NCBI GenBank assembly: GCA_037444185.1
Contig: JBBIMW010000039.1
Coordinates: 1-24,431, forward strand
DNA: 24,431 nucleotides
DNA from: JAILZP01 sp037444185
GTDB taxonomy: Bacteria; Bacillota; Desulfotomaculia; Desulfotomaculales; Desulfocucumaceae
Direction: 5' to 3'
Part shown: positions 1 to 7,035 of the stretch, one piece after another
How the letters are laid out: every line of letters begins with the position of its first letter
How positions within the stretch are numbered: the first letter of the stretch is position 1
Translations under genes and position numbers: made by a program
The notes under the pieces: generated by a model
Seen by the model: the letters and a program-made list of their open reading frames with translations, nothing else
What the model was told of the DNA's origin: nothing
The model's database searches: none

Positions 1-402
1 GCCGGGAGGCTCTCCGCCGCCGCCGCCGGGAGGAGTAGTATCAATTATCGTAACCGTCAGCGTGGGGTCATTCCCGGCGCTGAAGTCGAAGGTCAGCACT
101 ACTTGGCCCACATCCTGGGCCGCCAGGTATTCCTTATTGATAGTGACAGTGTCCCCGTCCTCTGTGTAGTCAGTGCCTTCAGTCAGCGCAACCACGCCCA
201 ACTTGATGGCTTCCAGGGTGTTGCCGTTAAGGGTCATGGTGACGACGACGTCTGCCTGGTTGGCCTTGTCAAAGTTCGCCGTTGTCGGGTGGATGGTGGA
301 GTCCGGCGGATTCGCCAGTGCCACTGCGGGCATAAGCATGCTTAATAGCAAAACCAAAGTCAAAAGAATGGACAGAGCTTTCTTTTTCAGAGGATTCTTC
401 AT
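1..402 (-). CDS. Secreted protein with CBM_X2-type Ig-like module (N-terminal part, cut by window edge)
   Basis: The frame stays open from an ATG at 402 down to base 1 (134 codons, no stop), so only the N-terminus is seen. Residues 1-30 form a signal peptide: a KKK n-region, a hydrophobic core, then an AxA-type cleavage site ending ALA. Residues 34-122 match the X2/CBM_X2 module seen in cellulosomal and surface proteins, including a TTANFDK start, TLNGNTLEAIKLG, LTEGTDYT, VTINKEYLA and LTFDFSAGNDPTLTVTI. A Gly/Pro-rich linker (PPGGGGGEPPG) follows, so more domains probably lie outside the window. An AAAGGAG ribosome site sits about 15 bases before ATG 402. An in-frame ATG at 444 would add 14 residues, but it spoils the signal peptide and lies upstream of that site. 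The enzymatic or adhesive role of the full protein cannot be told. Confidence 0.85.
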   Translation of the reverse strand, partial: MKNPLKKKALSILLTLVLLLSMLMPAVALANPPDSTIHPTTANFDKANQADVVVTMTLNGNTLEAIKLGVVALTEGTDYTEDGDTVTINKEYLAAQDVGQVVLTFDFSAGNDPTLTVTIIDTTPPGGGGGEPPG

Positions 403-752
403 GGTTTTAAGTGGTTCAGCTCCTTTTTTAAGGGGGTTTTCCATATAGGCAGATCAACTTCTTCATAATTATTTTTATAAATCGAATTGCTAGCCGGGCA
501 TAGCTTCATACACCACCTTTCATGCAGAATGTGCTCACTCATTATACAACCTTGAATTGCCGGCCGTCCCCACACTGGCGGGGTGGTTTTGCGTTTTTTT
601 TGTCCACAACCTGCGGGCAGGGGTGGGAAATTGATAATTTCCCACCCCTGCCCGCAGGATAATGGATAATGATGTTGAAATTTTAAAATTGATAATTGCT
701 TGACAGATTAAGAAATTATTGTTTTGCAGCTCTGGCCTGGGGGTTTTAAAAG
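403..752. other. Intergenic region between divergent genes
   Basis: This 350-base AT-rich stretch separates the minus-strand X2 protein from the plus-strand LuxR fusion. It holds the 23-bp inverted repeat at 610-658. There is a TATAAT on the minus strand (546 to 541) that could be a -10 box for the X2 gene, but no TTGACA-like -35 is visible at 17 bases. There is a TTGACA at 700-705 on the plus strand without a good -10 box at normal spacing. A T-rich run (574-600) follows a weak GC-rich hairpin around 550-570. No gene is seen. Confidence 0.6.
610..658. repeat. 23-bp perfect inverted repeat with 3-base loop
   Basis: The arms 610-632 and 636-658 are exact reverse complements, separated by GAT. 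The arm begins CCTGCGGGCAGGGG and ends GGGAAATT. The resulting RNA hairpin or DNA cruciform would be very stable. No T-run follows on either strand, so it is not a standard intrinsic terminator. It lies about 95 bases upstream of the LuxR-fusion start and far from the X2 gene start. It may be a dispersed palindromic element or a regulatory hairpin; the sequence does not decide. Confidence 0.85.
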
Positions 753-2300
753 ATGACATTGTGGCGGGGGTGGATTTCCTTAGGTCTTTATTTCGGCGGG
801 CTTCTTTCATACCCCTTTTTTGGACCGGCATTGGCGCAGTGGGCCGGTGGCGAGGAGGTTTTCCACCGGCTGGCGGTTTTGTTCGCCCTTGGGCACGCCG
901 CCGGGCTGGCGGCCGGAGGTTACTATCATCGCTGTATTTCTTTTTCTGCCGGGAGACAGGGGCCGGGAGACGGGGGCCGGAATGGCCGGGACAGCCTGGC
1001 GGGTATGGTGGCGGTGGGCACAGCGGCGGCAATGTCCCTGGGGCTGTTGTTTTTTCCCCCCGCCGGCATGGGCGGCGGCATTGGAATGATATGGCTTTTT
1101 CTTTTCGGCTTTGCCTCGGGCTGGCCGGTGGCCCTCTTCGGCCGGTGGCTGGCCTCCCCCGCCGCTGCTGGCGGGCGCGGCCTGCTTATGGGCAGAAGCA
1201 TATTGCTGGGAAATGTTATATATTTTATTGCGGCCGATGTGGTCAATTCCGGCCGGTATAGTCCGGAGCCGGTGATGATGGCCTGCGCTCTGATGTTTGC
1301 CGTGGGCGGCGCGCTCATGACAGGGCTTCCGGCCGTTTTGCCGGTTTCGCCGTCCCGGTGCGGGCGCAATGCCGTCAGGGCTTCTCTGCCGCCCCTGGGG
1401 CTTTTGCTGGTGGGATGCCTGGTCTACTTTACCGGGGGGTTGTACTACCAGACAGTGCTGCCGTCCTACGCATCAATTTCTCCCGCCTGGCTGTTGCTGG
1501 TTCCCTACCTGATTGGAACCGCCGTGCTGGGCCCCTGGTCCGACCGGAAGGGGAGGGGCGGGCTTTTGGTCTTATCGCTCTTCGCGCTGGGGTGCGGATT
1601 TGCCCTTTGGTCCGCTGGCGTGCAGTTGGGTTGGCTTGCGGGGGTGGCTCATATGGCGATTATTTTTGGATTGCTCTGCATGGATCTTTTTTACTGGACC
1701 TTCCTGGTCGACAGCGCACCCCCGGGGTCCGGCAGCCTTACCCTGGGCTGGGGTCTGTCATTAAGCGTGCTGGCCATAACGCTTCCCGCCCCCTTGGCCG
1801 GTCTGCTGCCCAGGGAAATGGCTTTGCTGCAAACCGCCGGCGGCACCCTGGGGGTCCTTTCCGTCATTCTGGCGCTTATTGTAATTAGGGAAGGCAGGCT
1901 GGATTTTTCTACGCGGCATGAGACAGGGCGGATCGGACCCTTTGTTTCACATGAAGACCCGGCCGCCAAAGCCGGGGCGGATCCGGCAAGTCCCGGCCGC
2001 CCGGAGGGCCATCCGGCGGAACCGGGGGGCGGGGCGGCAAGGATTCCGCAAAAAATTTTTGAACGACAATTTATTTCTCTTAATTTGACTTCCCGGGAGC
2101 GGGAAATAGCTTTTTTTCTTTTAAATGAGTTTTCCACCGCTGAAATACTGAACGCCCTTTGCATCTCACAGAACACCCTTAAATATCACATCAAAAATAT
2201 ACTGCGCAAGACCGAAACCGGCAACCGCCAGGAATTTAGAGATAAATTCCGCGCTTTAAAAATAGATGATGAAGGGCCGACCAGCCGGAAAGAGGGTTGA
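753..2300 (+). CDS. 12-TM MFS-like membrane protein fused to C-terminal LuxR-type HTH regulator
   Basis: The 515-residue protein has about twelve hydrophobic segments between residues 1 and 375. In its second half is a loop GPWSDRKGRGG that resembles the MFS motif GxxxDRxGR. A Pro/Gly-rich linker (about 390-435) leads to a GerE/LuxR helix-turn-helix at about 445-505, with the family pattern LTSREREIAFFL, then STAEILNALCISQNTLKYHIKNI. The likely job is a membrane sensor or transporter-like receptor that controls transcription directly; LuxR proteins with multi-TM N-termini are known in Firmicutes and Actinobacteria. The ligand and targets are unknown. ATG 753 has only a G-rich, weak ribosome site. 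The stop codon lies inside the -35 box proposed for the next gene, so the two are tightly packed. Function beyond the domain call is inference. Confidence 0.8.
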   Translation: MTLWRGWISLGLYFGGLLSYPFFGPALAQWAGGEEVFHRLAVLFALGHAAGLAAGGYYHRCISFSAGRQGPGDGGRNGRDSLAGMVAVGTAAAMSLGLLFFPPAGMGGGIGMIWLFLFGFASGWPVALFGRWLASPAAAGGRGLLMGRSILLGNVIYFIAADVVNSGRYSPEPVMMACALMFAVGGALMTGLPAVLPVSPSRCGRNAVRASLPPLGLLLVGCLVYFTGGLYYQTVLPSYASISPAWLLLVPYLIGTAVLGPWSDRKGRGGLLVLSLFALGCGFALWSAGVQLGWLAGVAHMAIIFGLLCMDLFYWTFLVDSAPPGSGSLTLGWGLSLSVLAITLPAPLAGLLPREMALLQTAGGTLGVLSVILALIVIREGRLDFSTRHETGRIGPFVSHEDPAAKAGADPASPGRPEGHPAEPGGGAARIPQKIFERQFISLNLTSREREIAFFLLNEFSTAEILNALCISQNTLKYHIKNILRKTETGNRQEFRDKFRALKIDDEGPTSRKEG

Positions 2301-2327
2301 CATATTTCCCGCCGTCCGTAATAATAT
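2297..2327 (+). promoter_or_regulatory. Candidate promoter of the fur/znu block
   Basis: TTGACA at 2297-2302 is a perfect -35 box and overlaps the LuxR-fusion stop codon. With 17 bases spacing the -10 would be AATAAT (2320-2325, 5 of 6); TAATAT at 2322-2327 is an alternative with 19. The promoter lies just before the palindrome at 2331-2346, as expected for a repressor-controlled start. Confidence 0.6.
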
Positions 2328-2330
2328 TTA

Positions 2331-2346
2331 AATAATAGCTATTATT
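2331..2346. promoter_or_regulatory. Candidate Fur/Zur-family operator
   Basis: AATAATAGCTATTATT is a perfect 16-bp palindrome. It lies just downstream of the proposed -10 box and about 30 bases before the Fur-family start codon. AT-rich dyads of this kind are typical of Fur, Zur and PerR operators (family knowledge). The most economical reading is an autoregulatory site that also controls znuACB. It does not exactly match the B. subtilis Zur or PerR consensus as remembered. Confidence 0.55.
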
Positions 2347-2374
2347 ATTTAGGATCTGTTCGGGGGTAGGGGGA

Positions 2375-2788
2375 ATGATGGACAGGCTTAAAACCTGCGG
2401 GCTGAAGATTACGCCCCAAAGGCAGGAGATATTGAGGTGTTTCGCCACCGGAGGGATGCATTGCAGCGCCGAGGAGATCCACCGCCGGGTCAGGCGGAGG
2501 TTCCCCAACATAAGTCTCGACACCGTCTACCGGAATCTCAACACCCTGAAAGAGCTGGGTATTTTGGAGGCGTTGAATTTCGAGGACGGGAAGGTCCGCT
2601 ACGAGTTGGCCCGGGAGAACGCCCATCACCACCACCTGGTGTGCCTGAAATGCGGCATGTCCCAGGAGCTGGATTTCTGTCCGCTGAAACACATGGATTC
2701 CGCCCTGTTGGCGGAGAAAAAATTCAAAGTGGAAAGGCACAGTTTTGAGATTTACGGATACTGCTCAGGCTGTTCGAAAGCACTGTAA
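2375..2788 (+). CDS. zur: Fur-family metal-responsive repressor, probably Zur
   Basis: This is a 137-residue Fur-family protein. The winged-helix DNA-binding part covers about 1-78 (LKITPQRQEILRCF; ISLDTVYRNLNTLKELGI). The dimer/metal part has the HHHH cluster at 84-87, C90xxC93 and C130xxC133; the four cysteines form the usual structural zinc site. Homology alone does not separate Fur, Zur and PerR. The zinc transporter genes that follow after 22 bases favour Zur, so the symbol is an inference from context. Two adjacent ATGs (2375 and 2378) are possible; the G-rich ribosome site (GTAGGGGG) is better spaced for the second. A dyad at 2331-2346 suggests autoregulation. In zinc excess such proteins bind the operator and shut off uptake. 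Confidence 0.85.
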   Translation: MMDRLKTCGLKITPQRQEILRCFATGGMHCSAEEIHRRVRRRFPNISLDTVYRNLNTLKELGILEALNFEDGKVRYELARENAHHHHLVCLKCGMSQELDFCPLKHMDSALLAEKKFKVERHSFEIYGYCSGCSKAL

Positions 2789-2810
2789 GGGCCGGGAGGG
2801 GGGGCAAGCC

Positions 2811-3794
2811 ATGGCGAAAAAGTTGCTCGGTTGTCTGGTTGTTCTGCTGACGGGTGTCATTACTCTGTCCGGGTGCTCCGTAGGAGGCTCAAAGGAGAGG
2901 GCGCCGGGGGATTCCGCCGGGGGGAAAATTGTTGTTTATACCACCATTTTCCCTCTTTTTGATTTTACCCGGAATATTGCCGGGGACAGGGCGGAGGTGG
3001 TCAGCCTGCTGCCTTTGGGGGCCGATCCCCATCACTGGGAGCCGGCGCCGGGGGATTTGGTGAAGTTGGGCGGGGCCGATGTGTTTGTATATTGCGGGGC
3101 GGGGCTTGAGTCCTGGGTTGAGGGCGCTCTTAAAAATTCCAGGCGCGGCAAAATGATTGTTGTGGACAGCAGCAGGGGAGTAAAGCTGATGGAGGGGGGC
3201 GAAGGGGCCGCCGGTGAACACCGCAGGGAGGAAAAGGCAAAAGACAAGCACGGGCACCATCATGGCGCCGTGGACCCGCACATTTGGCTGGACCCGGTCA
3301 ATGCCGCAGTGATGGTGGACAATATCCTGGCCGGGCTTATTAAAGCGGACCCCGCCAATAGTGATTTTTACACTTCCAATGCGCAGAAATACAAGGAAAG
3401 GCTTACCGGGCTGGACATCCGTTACAGGTCCGCCCTGGAGGGCGCCAGGGTCAAGAAATTCGTGGTCTCCCACGACGCCTTCGGTTACATGGCCGCAAGG
3501 TACGGGCTTGAGCAGGTTCCCATCCGGGGCCTGACGGCGGACGCTGAGCCGGGGCCGGCCCGGATGGCGGAAATAGCGGATATAATACGGACGCACCGGA
3601 TAAAGTATGTTTTTTTCGAGACGCTGGCGAGCCCGAAGGTTTCCGAGGCCCTGGCCAGGGAGACCGGGGCCGGAACATTGATGCTGAACCCCGCCCACGG
3701 GCTCACCGATGGGGAGATGGCCCTGGGTAAAGACTACATAACCATAATGGAGGAAAATTTAAAAAACCTTAAAAAAGCCTGCGAGGTTGAATGA
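2811..3794 (+). CDS. znuA: Zinc ABC transporter substrate-binding lipoprotein ZnuA
   Basis: This 327-residue protein is of the cluster A-I (ZnuA/TroA) metal-binding family. A lipoprotein signal peptide ends in the lipobox LSGC, with C22 as the lipidated residue, so it is tethered to the outer face of the membrane. Metal-ligand regions are DPHHWEP (73-79), a His-rich loop (HGHHH, about 147-151), DPHIWLD (155-161), VVSHDAFGY and the C-terminal FFETLASPKVSEALA. The His-rich loop before DPHIWLD is typical of zinc rather than manganese binders. ATG 2811 is chosen because it gives a clean lipoprotein signal and follows a GGGAGGGGGG ribosome site; an upstream in-frame start would run through the repressor gene. 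The stop overlaps the znuC start (ATGA), showing tight translational coupling. Confidence 0.92.
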   Translation: MAKKLLGCLVVLLTGVITLSGCSVGGSKERAPGDSAGGKIVVYTTIFPLFDFTRNIAGDRAEVVSLLPLGADPHHWEPAPGDLVKLGGADVFVYCGAGLESWVEGALKNSRRGKMIVVDSSRGVKLMEGGEGAAGEHRREEKAKDKHGHHHGAVDPHIWLDPVNAAVMVDNILAGLIKADPANSDFYTSNAQKYKERLTGLDIRYRSALEGARVKKFVVSHDAFGYMAARYGLEQVPIRGLTADAEPGPARMAEIADIIRTHRIKYVFFETLASPKVSEALARETGAGTLMLNPAHGLTDGEMALGKDYITIMEENLKNLKKACEVE

Positions 3795-4549
3795 TCATGG
3801 GAAAATGCCCGGCCGTGGAAATAAAAAATCTATGGTTTTCGTACGGTTGTCATCCGGTGCTGAAGGGGGTCAGCCTGACTGTAACGGCCGGGGAGGCGGT
3901 GGGGATCACTGGTCCCAACGGGTCCGGCAAAACCACCCTGGTCAGGCTTATGGTGGGGCAACTGCAGCCCCTTGCGGGGGATATAAGCATATTGGGCCAT
4001 GGTGTGTCCGGCGCTGGGTGGCGGAGGCGGGTGAGCTACGTACCTCAAAAGGCGGTGCATTTCAACCGGGGGTTTCCGGCCACCGTAATGGAGGTTGTTT
4101 TGTCGGGACGCACGGGCCGCAGGGGGCTGTTCAGGGGCTTCGACGCCTCTGATCGCGGGGCGGCCGAAGAGGCTCTGCGGGCCTTGGATATATATTCATT
4201 GAAGGAGCATCCGCTGTTCTCCCTTTCCGGGGGCCAGCAGCAGAGGGTATTCATCGCCAGGGCCCTGGCGGCGGATCCTGAGTTGCTGATCATGGACGAG
4301 CCCACGGCGGGGCTGGATCCATCCGCCAGCCGTAAGCTGTGCCGGATGCTGAAAAAAGTCAACCGGGAAAGGAACCTGACACTGATTATCATCACCCACG
4401 ACCTGGAGTGCGCGGCCGGACTGATCAGCCGCCGGATATGCCTGGAGCCGGCGCCATGCGGCCGTGACAGCTGCGAAATGATATCGGCGGCCGGCCTTGC
4501 CGGCGGCAGCGCCGGAGTGTTGCCGCTGTATCCGGGCGGGAGGGCATAG
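3791..4549 (+). CDS. znuC: Zinc ABC transporter ATP-binding protein ZnuC
   Basis: This 252-residue ABC ATPase drives metal import from ZnuA through ZnuB. Visible motifs are Walker A GPNGSGKTT (about 42-50), a Q-loop at VPQKAVHF, the signature LSGGQQQR, Walker B LLIMDEPTAGLDP and the switch histidine in IITHD. Its order between a ZnuA lipoprotein and a ZnuB permease fixes the assignment. ATG 3791 overlaps the znuA stop by four bases; a second in-frame ATG two codons later is also possible. The C-terminal tail after about residue 210 is Ala/Gly-rich and poorly conserved, as is usual for these subunits. Confidence 0.92.
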   Translation: MIMGKCPAVEIKNLWFSYGCHPVLKGVSLTVTAGEAVGITGPNGSGKTTLVRLMVGQLQPLAGDISILGHGVSGAGWRRRVSYVPQKAVHFNRGFPATVMEVVLSGRTGRRGLFRGFDASDRGAAEEALRALDIYSLKEHPLFSLSGGQQQRVFIARALAADPELLIMDEPTAGLDPSASRKLCRMLKKVNRERNLTLIIITHDLECAAGLISRRICLEPAPCGRDSCEMISAAGLAGGSAGVLPLYPGGRA

Positions 4550-4571
4550 CGCTTCGGAGGAATGCAATACC

Positions 4572-5423
4572 ATGGAAATTTTTGAATATGGATTCATGCG
4601 CGTGGCGTTTGTCACCGGTCTGGTAATTGGAGTGGTCTGCCCGGTGGTGGGTCTTTTCGTGACTCTCAGAAGGCTATCCATGATTGCCGACGCCCTTTCC
4701 CACGTCTGCCTGTCCGGTGTGGTGGCGGGACTGCTGACCGGGACCCACCCGGTGGTTGCGGCCTCGGCTTTCTCTCTGTCCGGGGCCTTTCTGATCGAAG
4801 GGCTGAGGGCTAAATACAAAACGTACCCCGAACTGGCCATCGCCATTATGCTGTCTGCAGGGGTGGCCGGGGGAGCTTTGCTGTTGAGCTTGGGCAGCGG
4901 CCTGAACGCCAATTTCACCAGCTATCTTTTCGGCAGCATTGTCACCGTCGGCCGGTCGGACTTCTACATTGTTTTGATCGCAGGGCTGACAATACTTATT
5001 TTGATCCGGATTTTTTTCAAAGAGCTTTTTTTTGTAGCCTTCGACGAGGAAGGCGCCCGGGTGGCCGGCCTGCCGGTGACGGCCATATCCGTCGGTTTTA
5101 CGGCTGTGACCGCCCTGACCATCGCCATATCCATAAGGACGGTGGGGTTACTGCTGGTATCCTCGCTGATTATATTGCCGGTGGCGGCGGCCTTGAAGCT
5201 GGCCAGCAGTTTCAGGAGGGCCCTGGTCATTTCCGTGATCCTGGGGGAGGCGGCGGTCATAGCCGGGCTGTTTGCGTCCTTTTACTTCAACCTGATACCG
5301 GGCGGGGCCATCATTATGGTGTCCGTGCTCATATTGTTGGCCTCCATTGCTTACAGCTCCCTCAGAACCCCTGGCAAATCCCGCTGGATATTTTCTGTTG
5401 AAGGAACCTCCGGGATAAGGTAA
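4572..5423 (+). CDS. znuB: Zinc ABC transporter permease ZnuB
   Basis: This 283-residue integral membrane protein of the ABC-3 family has about eight hydrophobic segments. Conserved family stretches include LRRLSMIADALSHVCLSGV near residue 35-53, which contacts the ATPase, and VGLLLVSSLIILPVAAALKLA near 195-215. ATG 4572 is chosen because a GGAGGA ribosome site stands about ten bases upstream and the protein then starts directly before the first TM helix. It begins 22 bases after znuC and completes the zinc importer. The gene is followed by a strong hairpin at 5530-5570, which probably ends the zur-znu transcript or attenuates read-through into cbiM. Confidence 0.92.
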   Translation: MEIFEYGFMRVAFVTGLVIGVVCPVVGLFVTLRRLSMIADALSHVCLSGVVAGLLTGTHPVVAASAFSLSGAFLIEGLRAKYKTYPELAIAIMLSAGVAGGALLLSLGSGLNANFTSYLFGSIVTVGRSDFYIVLIAGLTILILIRIFFKELFFVAFDEEGARVAGLPVTAISVGFTAVTALTIAISIRTVGLLLVSSLIILPVAAALKLASSFRRALVISVILGEAAVIAGLFASFYFNLIPGGAIIMVSVLILLASIAYSSLRTPGKSRWIFSVEGTSGIR

Positions 5424-5529
5424 AATATATGTGTCAGCGGCCGGCCGGTGCCGGCCATCAGTCGCCACCCAACTGTTTTCAGGCCGGTGCTGCGGCTTTG
5501 ACAAAATTTCATATGTCCGGAAAACAGTG

Positions 5530-5580
5530 CCACGAAGGCATAAATTCCGCGAAAAAGCGGTGCTTCGTGGTTTTATTTTT
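5530..5580 (+). terminator. Intrinsic terminator or attenuator between znuB and cbiM
   Basis: CCACGAAG (5530-5537) pairs with CTTCGTGG (5563-5570), and an inner CCGC/GCGG hairpin can form inside. TTTTATTTTT follows at once. It lies 107 bases after znuB and 92 before cbiM. It could end the zinc operon, or act as a conditional terminator in a cbiM leader. No cobalamin or NiCo riboswitch core was recognised upstream of it. Confidence 0.75.
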
Positions 5581-5661
5581 GGTTTTTGCGGGAGGGGGTG
5601 GAGACCAGGATTTTTTCAGCGGCTTCCAAGGCTTGCATTTAATAACAGGAGGTGGTAAATA

Positions 5662-6312
5662 GTGCATATACCGGACGGTTTTCTGACCGCCCAGACATGG
5701 GCTCCGGCCTACCTGTTGAGCGCCGGCGCCATCGGTTACAGCATAAAGAAGTCCAGGGAGGAAATGAGTGAACGGCAGGTGCCGAAATTGGGGGTGATGG
5801 CGGCTTTTATATTTGCAGCCCAGATGGTGAATTTCCCTGTCGCCGGCGTAGCTTCGGGCCACCTGCTGGGGGCCGCCCTGGCCGCCATTATGCTGGGGCC
5901 CTGGAGCGCCTGCCTGATCATTTCCACTGTGCTGACCATTCAGATGATTTTTTTTCAGGACGGCGGATTTTCCGCCCTGGGGGCCAATATTCTGAATATG
6001 GCTGTGATTGGTGTCCTGGTGGCTTATCTGGTGTATAAAATGATGACCGGGCTGCTGTCCGGAACCGTGGGGCGAAATGTGGCGGCGTTCCTGGCCGCGT
6101 GGTTTTCTGTGGTTGTGTCCGCCCTGGCGGCGTCCGTGGAGCTGGGACTGTCCTTCAGCGCCCACCAGGTGCCTTTGGGGCTGATCCTGCCGGCAATGAC
6201 GGGGTGGCATATGATCATTGGTGTGGGAGAGGGGCTGATCACCGTAGTGGTAATTAATTTCCTGGAAAAAACAGGCTTTGCCGGGGACGGTCCGGCGCCG
6301 GGCCGGAGGTGA
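5662..6312 (+). CDS. cbiM: Cobalt/nickel ECF transporter membrane component CbiM
   Basis: This 216-residue protein has the defining CbiM N-terminus MHIPDGFL, in which the processed N-terminus and His2 help bind the metal ion. It also has the conserved SGHLLGAALAAIMLGPW (H67) and about six to seven TM segments. It is the substrate-specific subunit of the energy-coupling factor Co2+/Ni2+ uptake system. The GTG start at 5662 is set by the conserved MHIPDG and by a GGAGGTGG ribosome site eight bases upstream. A cbiN-like gene follows after three bases, but no cbiQ or cbiO is found, so either the ATPase module is encoded elsewhere or the pair works alone. Co2+ versus Ni2+ cannot be told. Confidence 0.93.
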   Translation: MHIPDGFLTAQTWAPAYLLSAGAIGYSIKKSREEMSERQVPKLGVMAAFIFAAQMVNFPVAGVASGHLLGAALAAIMLGPWSACLIISTVLTIQMIFFQDGGFSALGANILNMAVIGVLVAYLVYKMMTGLLSGTVGRNVAAFLAAWFSVVVSALAASVELGLSFSAHQVPLGLILPAMTGWHMIIGVGEGLITVVVINFLEKTGFAGDGPAPGRR

Positions 6313-6315
6313 ACA

Positions 6316-6603
6316 GTGGTTATGAAGTCGGTATATAAAGTGTTGCTGGTTGCGCTGCTGATTGCTGTTGCGCTTTCCCCCTTTGCCTCGTCCAGTCCGG
6401 ACGGACTGGAGAGGGTCGCCACGGACCTGGGGTTCATCGACAGAGGAGAAGGGAAAAATGTATTTACGGCGCCGGCGCCGGACTACATTTTCCCCGGCAT
6501 TGAAAACGAGGCCCTGGCCACTTCAGTGGCAGGGGCGGCCGGCACTTTGCTGACCTTCGGGATCATGTACGGGCTGGCCCGGCTGATAAGAAAAACCTTA
6601 TAA
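6316..6603 (+). CDS. PDGLE-domain CbiN-like cobalt/nickel transport subunit
   Basis: This 95-residue protein has an N-terminal TM segment (about 6-24), an extracytoplasmic loop starting SPDGLERVATDLGF, the PDGLE-domain hallmark, and a C-terminal TM segment (about 68-90). It has the CbiN architecture: two helices and an outside loop that helps load the metal into CbiM. It follows cbiM after three bases with a GGAGGTG ribosome site six bases before GTG 6316; ATG 6322 is in frame but less well spaced. In the databases such genes are called cbiN or PDGLE-domain protein. A strong terminator follows at 6660-6684, so it is the last gene of the unit. Confidence 0.85.
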   Translation: MVMKSVYKVLLVALLIAVALSPFASSSPDGLERVATDLGFIDRGEGKNVFTAPAPDYIFPGIENEALATSVAGAAGTLLTFGIMYGLARLIRKTL

Positions 6604-6659
6604 GGGAGCTTTTTCTTCAAAGGAATGCATCAAATTCTGGATTCTGACTACTGGATTCC

Positions 6660-6684
6660 AGCCGCCAATAAGGGCGGCTTTTTT
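6660..6684 (+). terminator. Intrinsic terminator of the cbiM-cbiN unit
   Basis: GCCGCC (6661-6666) pairs with GGCGGC (6673-6678) across a six-base loop. An outer A/T pair adds to it and a run of six T follows. It stands 57 bases after the cbiN-like stop. Confidence 0.9.
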
Positions 6685-6874
6685 GCTCCAGAGGTAAAAA
6701 TGAGGGGACCATCGGCTACCCCGGAAGGCCGGACATCTGTCCTTGTGCAATCCGGCCCGACGGAAGGCATTTGGCGGGAATAAGACAAAATATTAAAAAA
6801 ATCATTTTCCCTTTGCCGACCGTTCGCTGTCGCAATTTGCCGGTTAGTTTAAATAAATGTCCGGCGGGAATAAC

Positions 6875-6902
6875 CATAAGTCATACTTATGTTTTATATA
6901 AT
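6875..6902 (+). promoter_or_regulatory. Candidate promoter with overlapping operator for the 64-aa gene
   Basis: TATAAT at 6897-6902 is a perfect -10 box. The -35 position at 17 bases is not TTGACA-like; it falls within an exact 7-bp inverted repeat, CATAAGT-CAT-ACTTATG (6875-6891). A regulator-dependent promoter would fit. Transcription would begin near 6909 and leave a leader of roughly 125 bases. Confidence 0.5.
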
Positions 6903-7035
6903 GAATCGGAATTTAACTTTTCCGGCGGATGGTGCTAATATACAAATAACAAATACATAGCCGGTTTGAAAATGGTCGACAGCGATTATTCGCCCAGTCA
7001 CTCAATAACAAAACCTTTCCGGGAGGTAATATATT

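Larger units (their letters stand above)
6604..7035. other. AT-rich, repeat-containing intergenic region
   Basis: This 432-base gap has no convincing gene. It contains the cbiN terminator (6660-6684). A GC-rich hairpin GGCCGGA/TCCGGCC (6727-6733 with 6751-6757) is flanked by direct repeats CGGAAGGC (6722 and 6761). An 11-base direct repeat GGCGGGAATAA occurs at 6773 and again exactly 90 bases later at 6863. The inverted repeat CATAAGT/ACTTATG lies at 6875-6891, followed by TATAAT at 6897-6902. The last 130 bases would be the 5' leader of the 64-aa gene. The hairpin segment resembles no riboswitch class I can name with confidence. Confidence 0.6.

Noticed and set aside
103..448. Plus-strand open frames at the start of the window
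   Set aside because: They mirror the minus-strand X2 protein, which has a signal peptide, a domain match and a ribosome site.
5424..5661. Cobalamin or NiCo riboswitch before cbiM
   Set aside because: The leader contains hairpins and a scrap of GGAGACC, but I find no B12-box arrangement, no GCCACTG core and no NiCo motif. Only a terminator-like hairpin is supported.
6690..6800. c-di-GMP-I (GEMM) riboswitch on the minus strand
   Set aside because: A GGGGTAGCCGATGG-like end is present, but the required GGCAAACC-type core is missing and no minus-strand gene follows.
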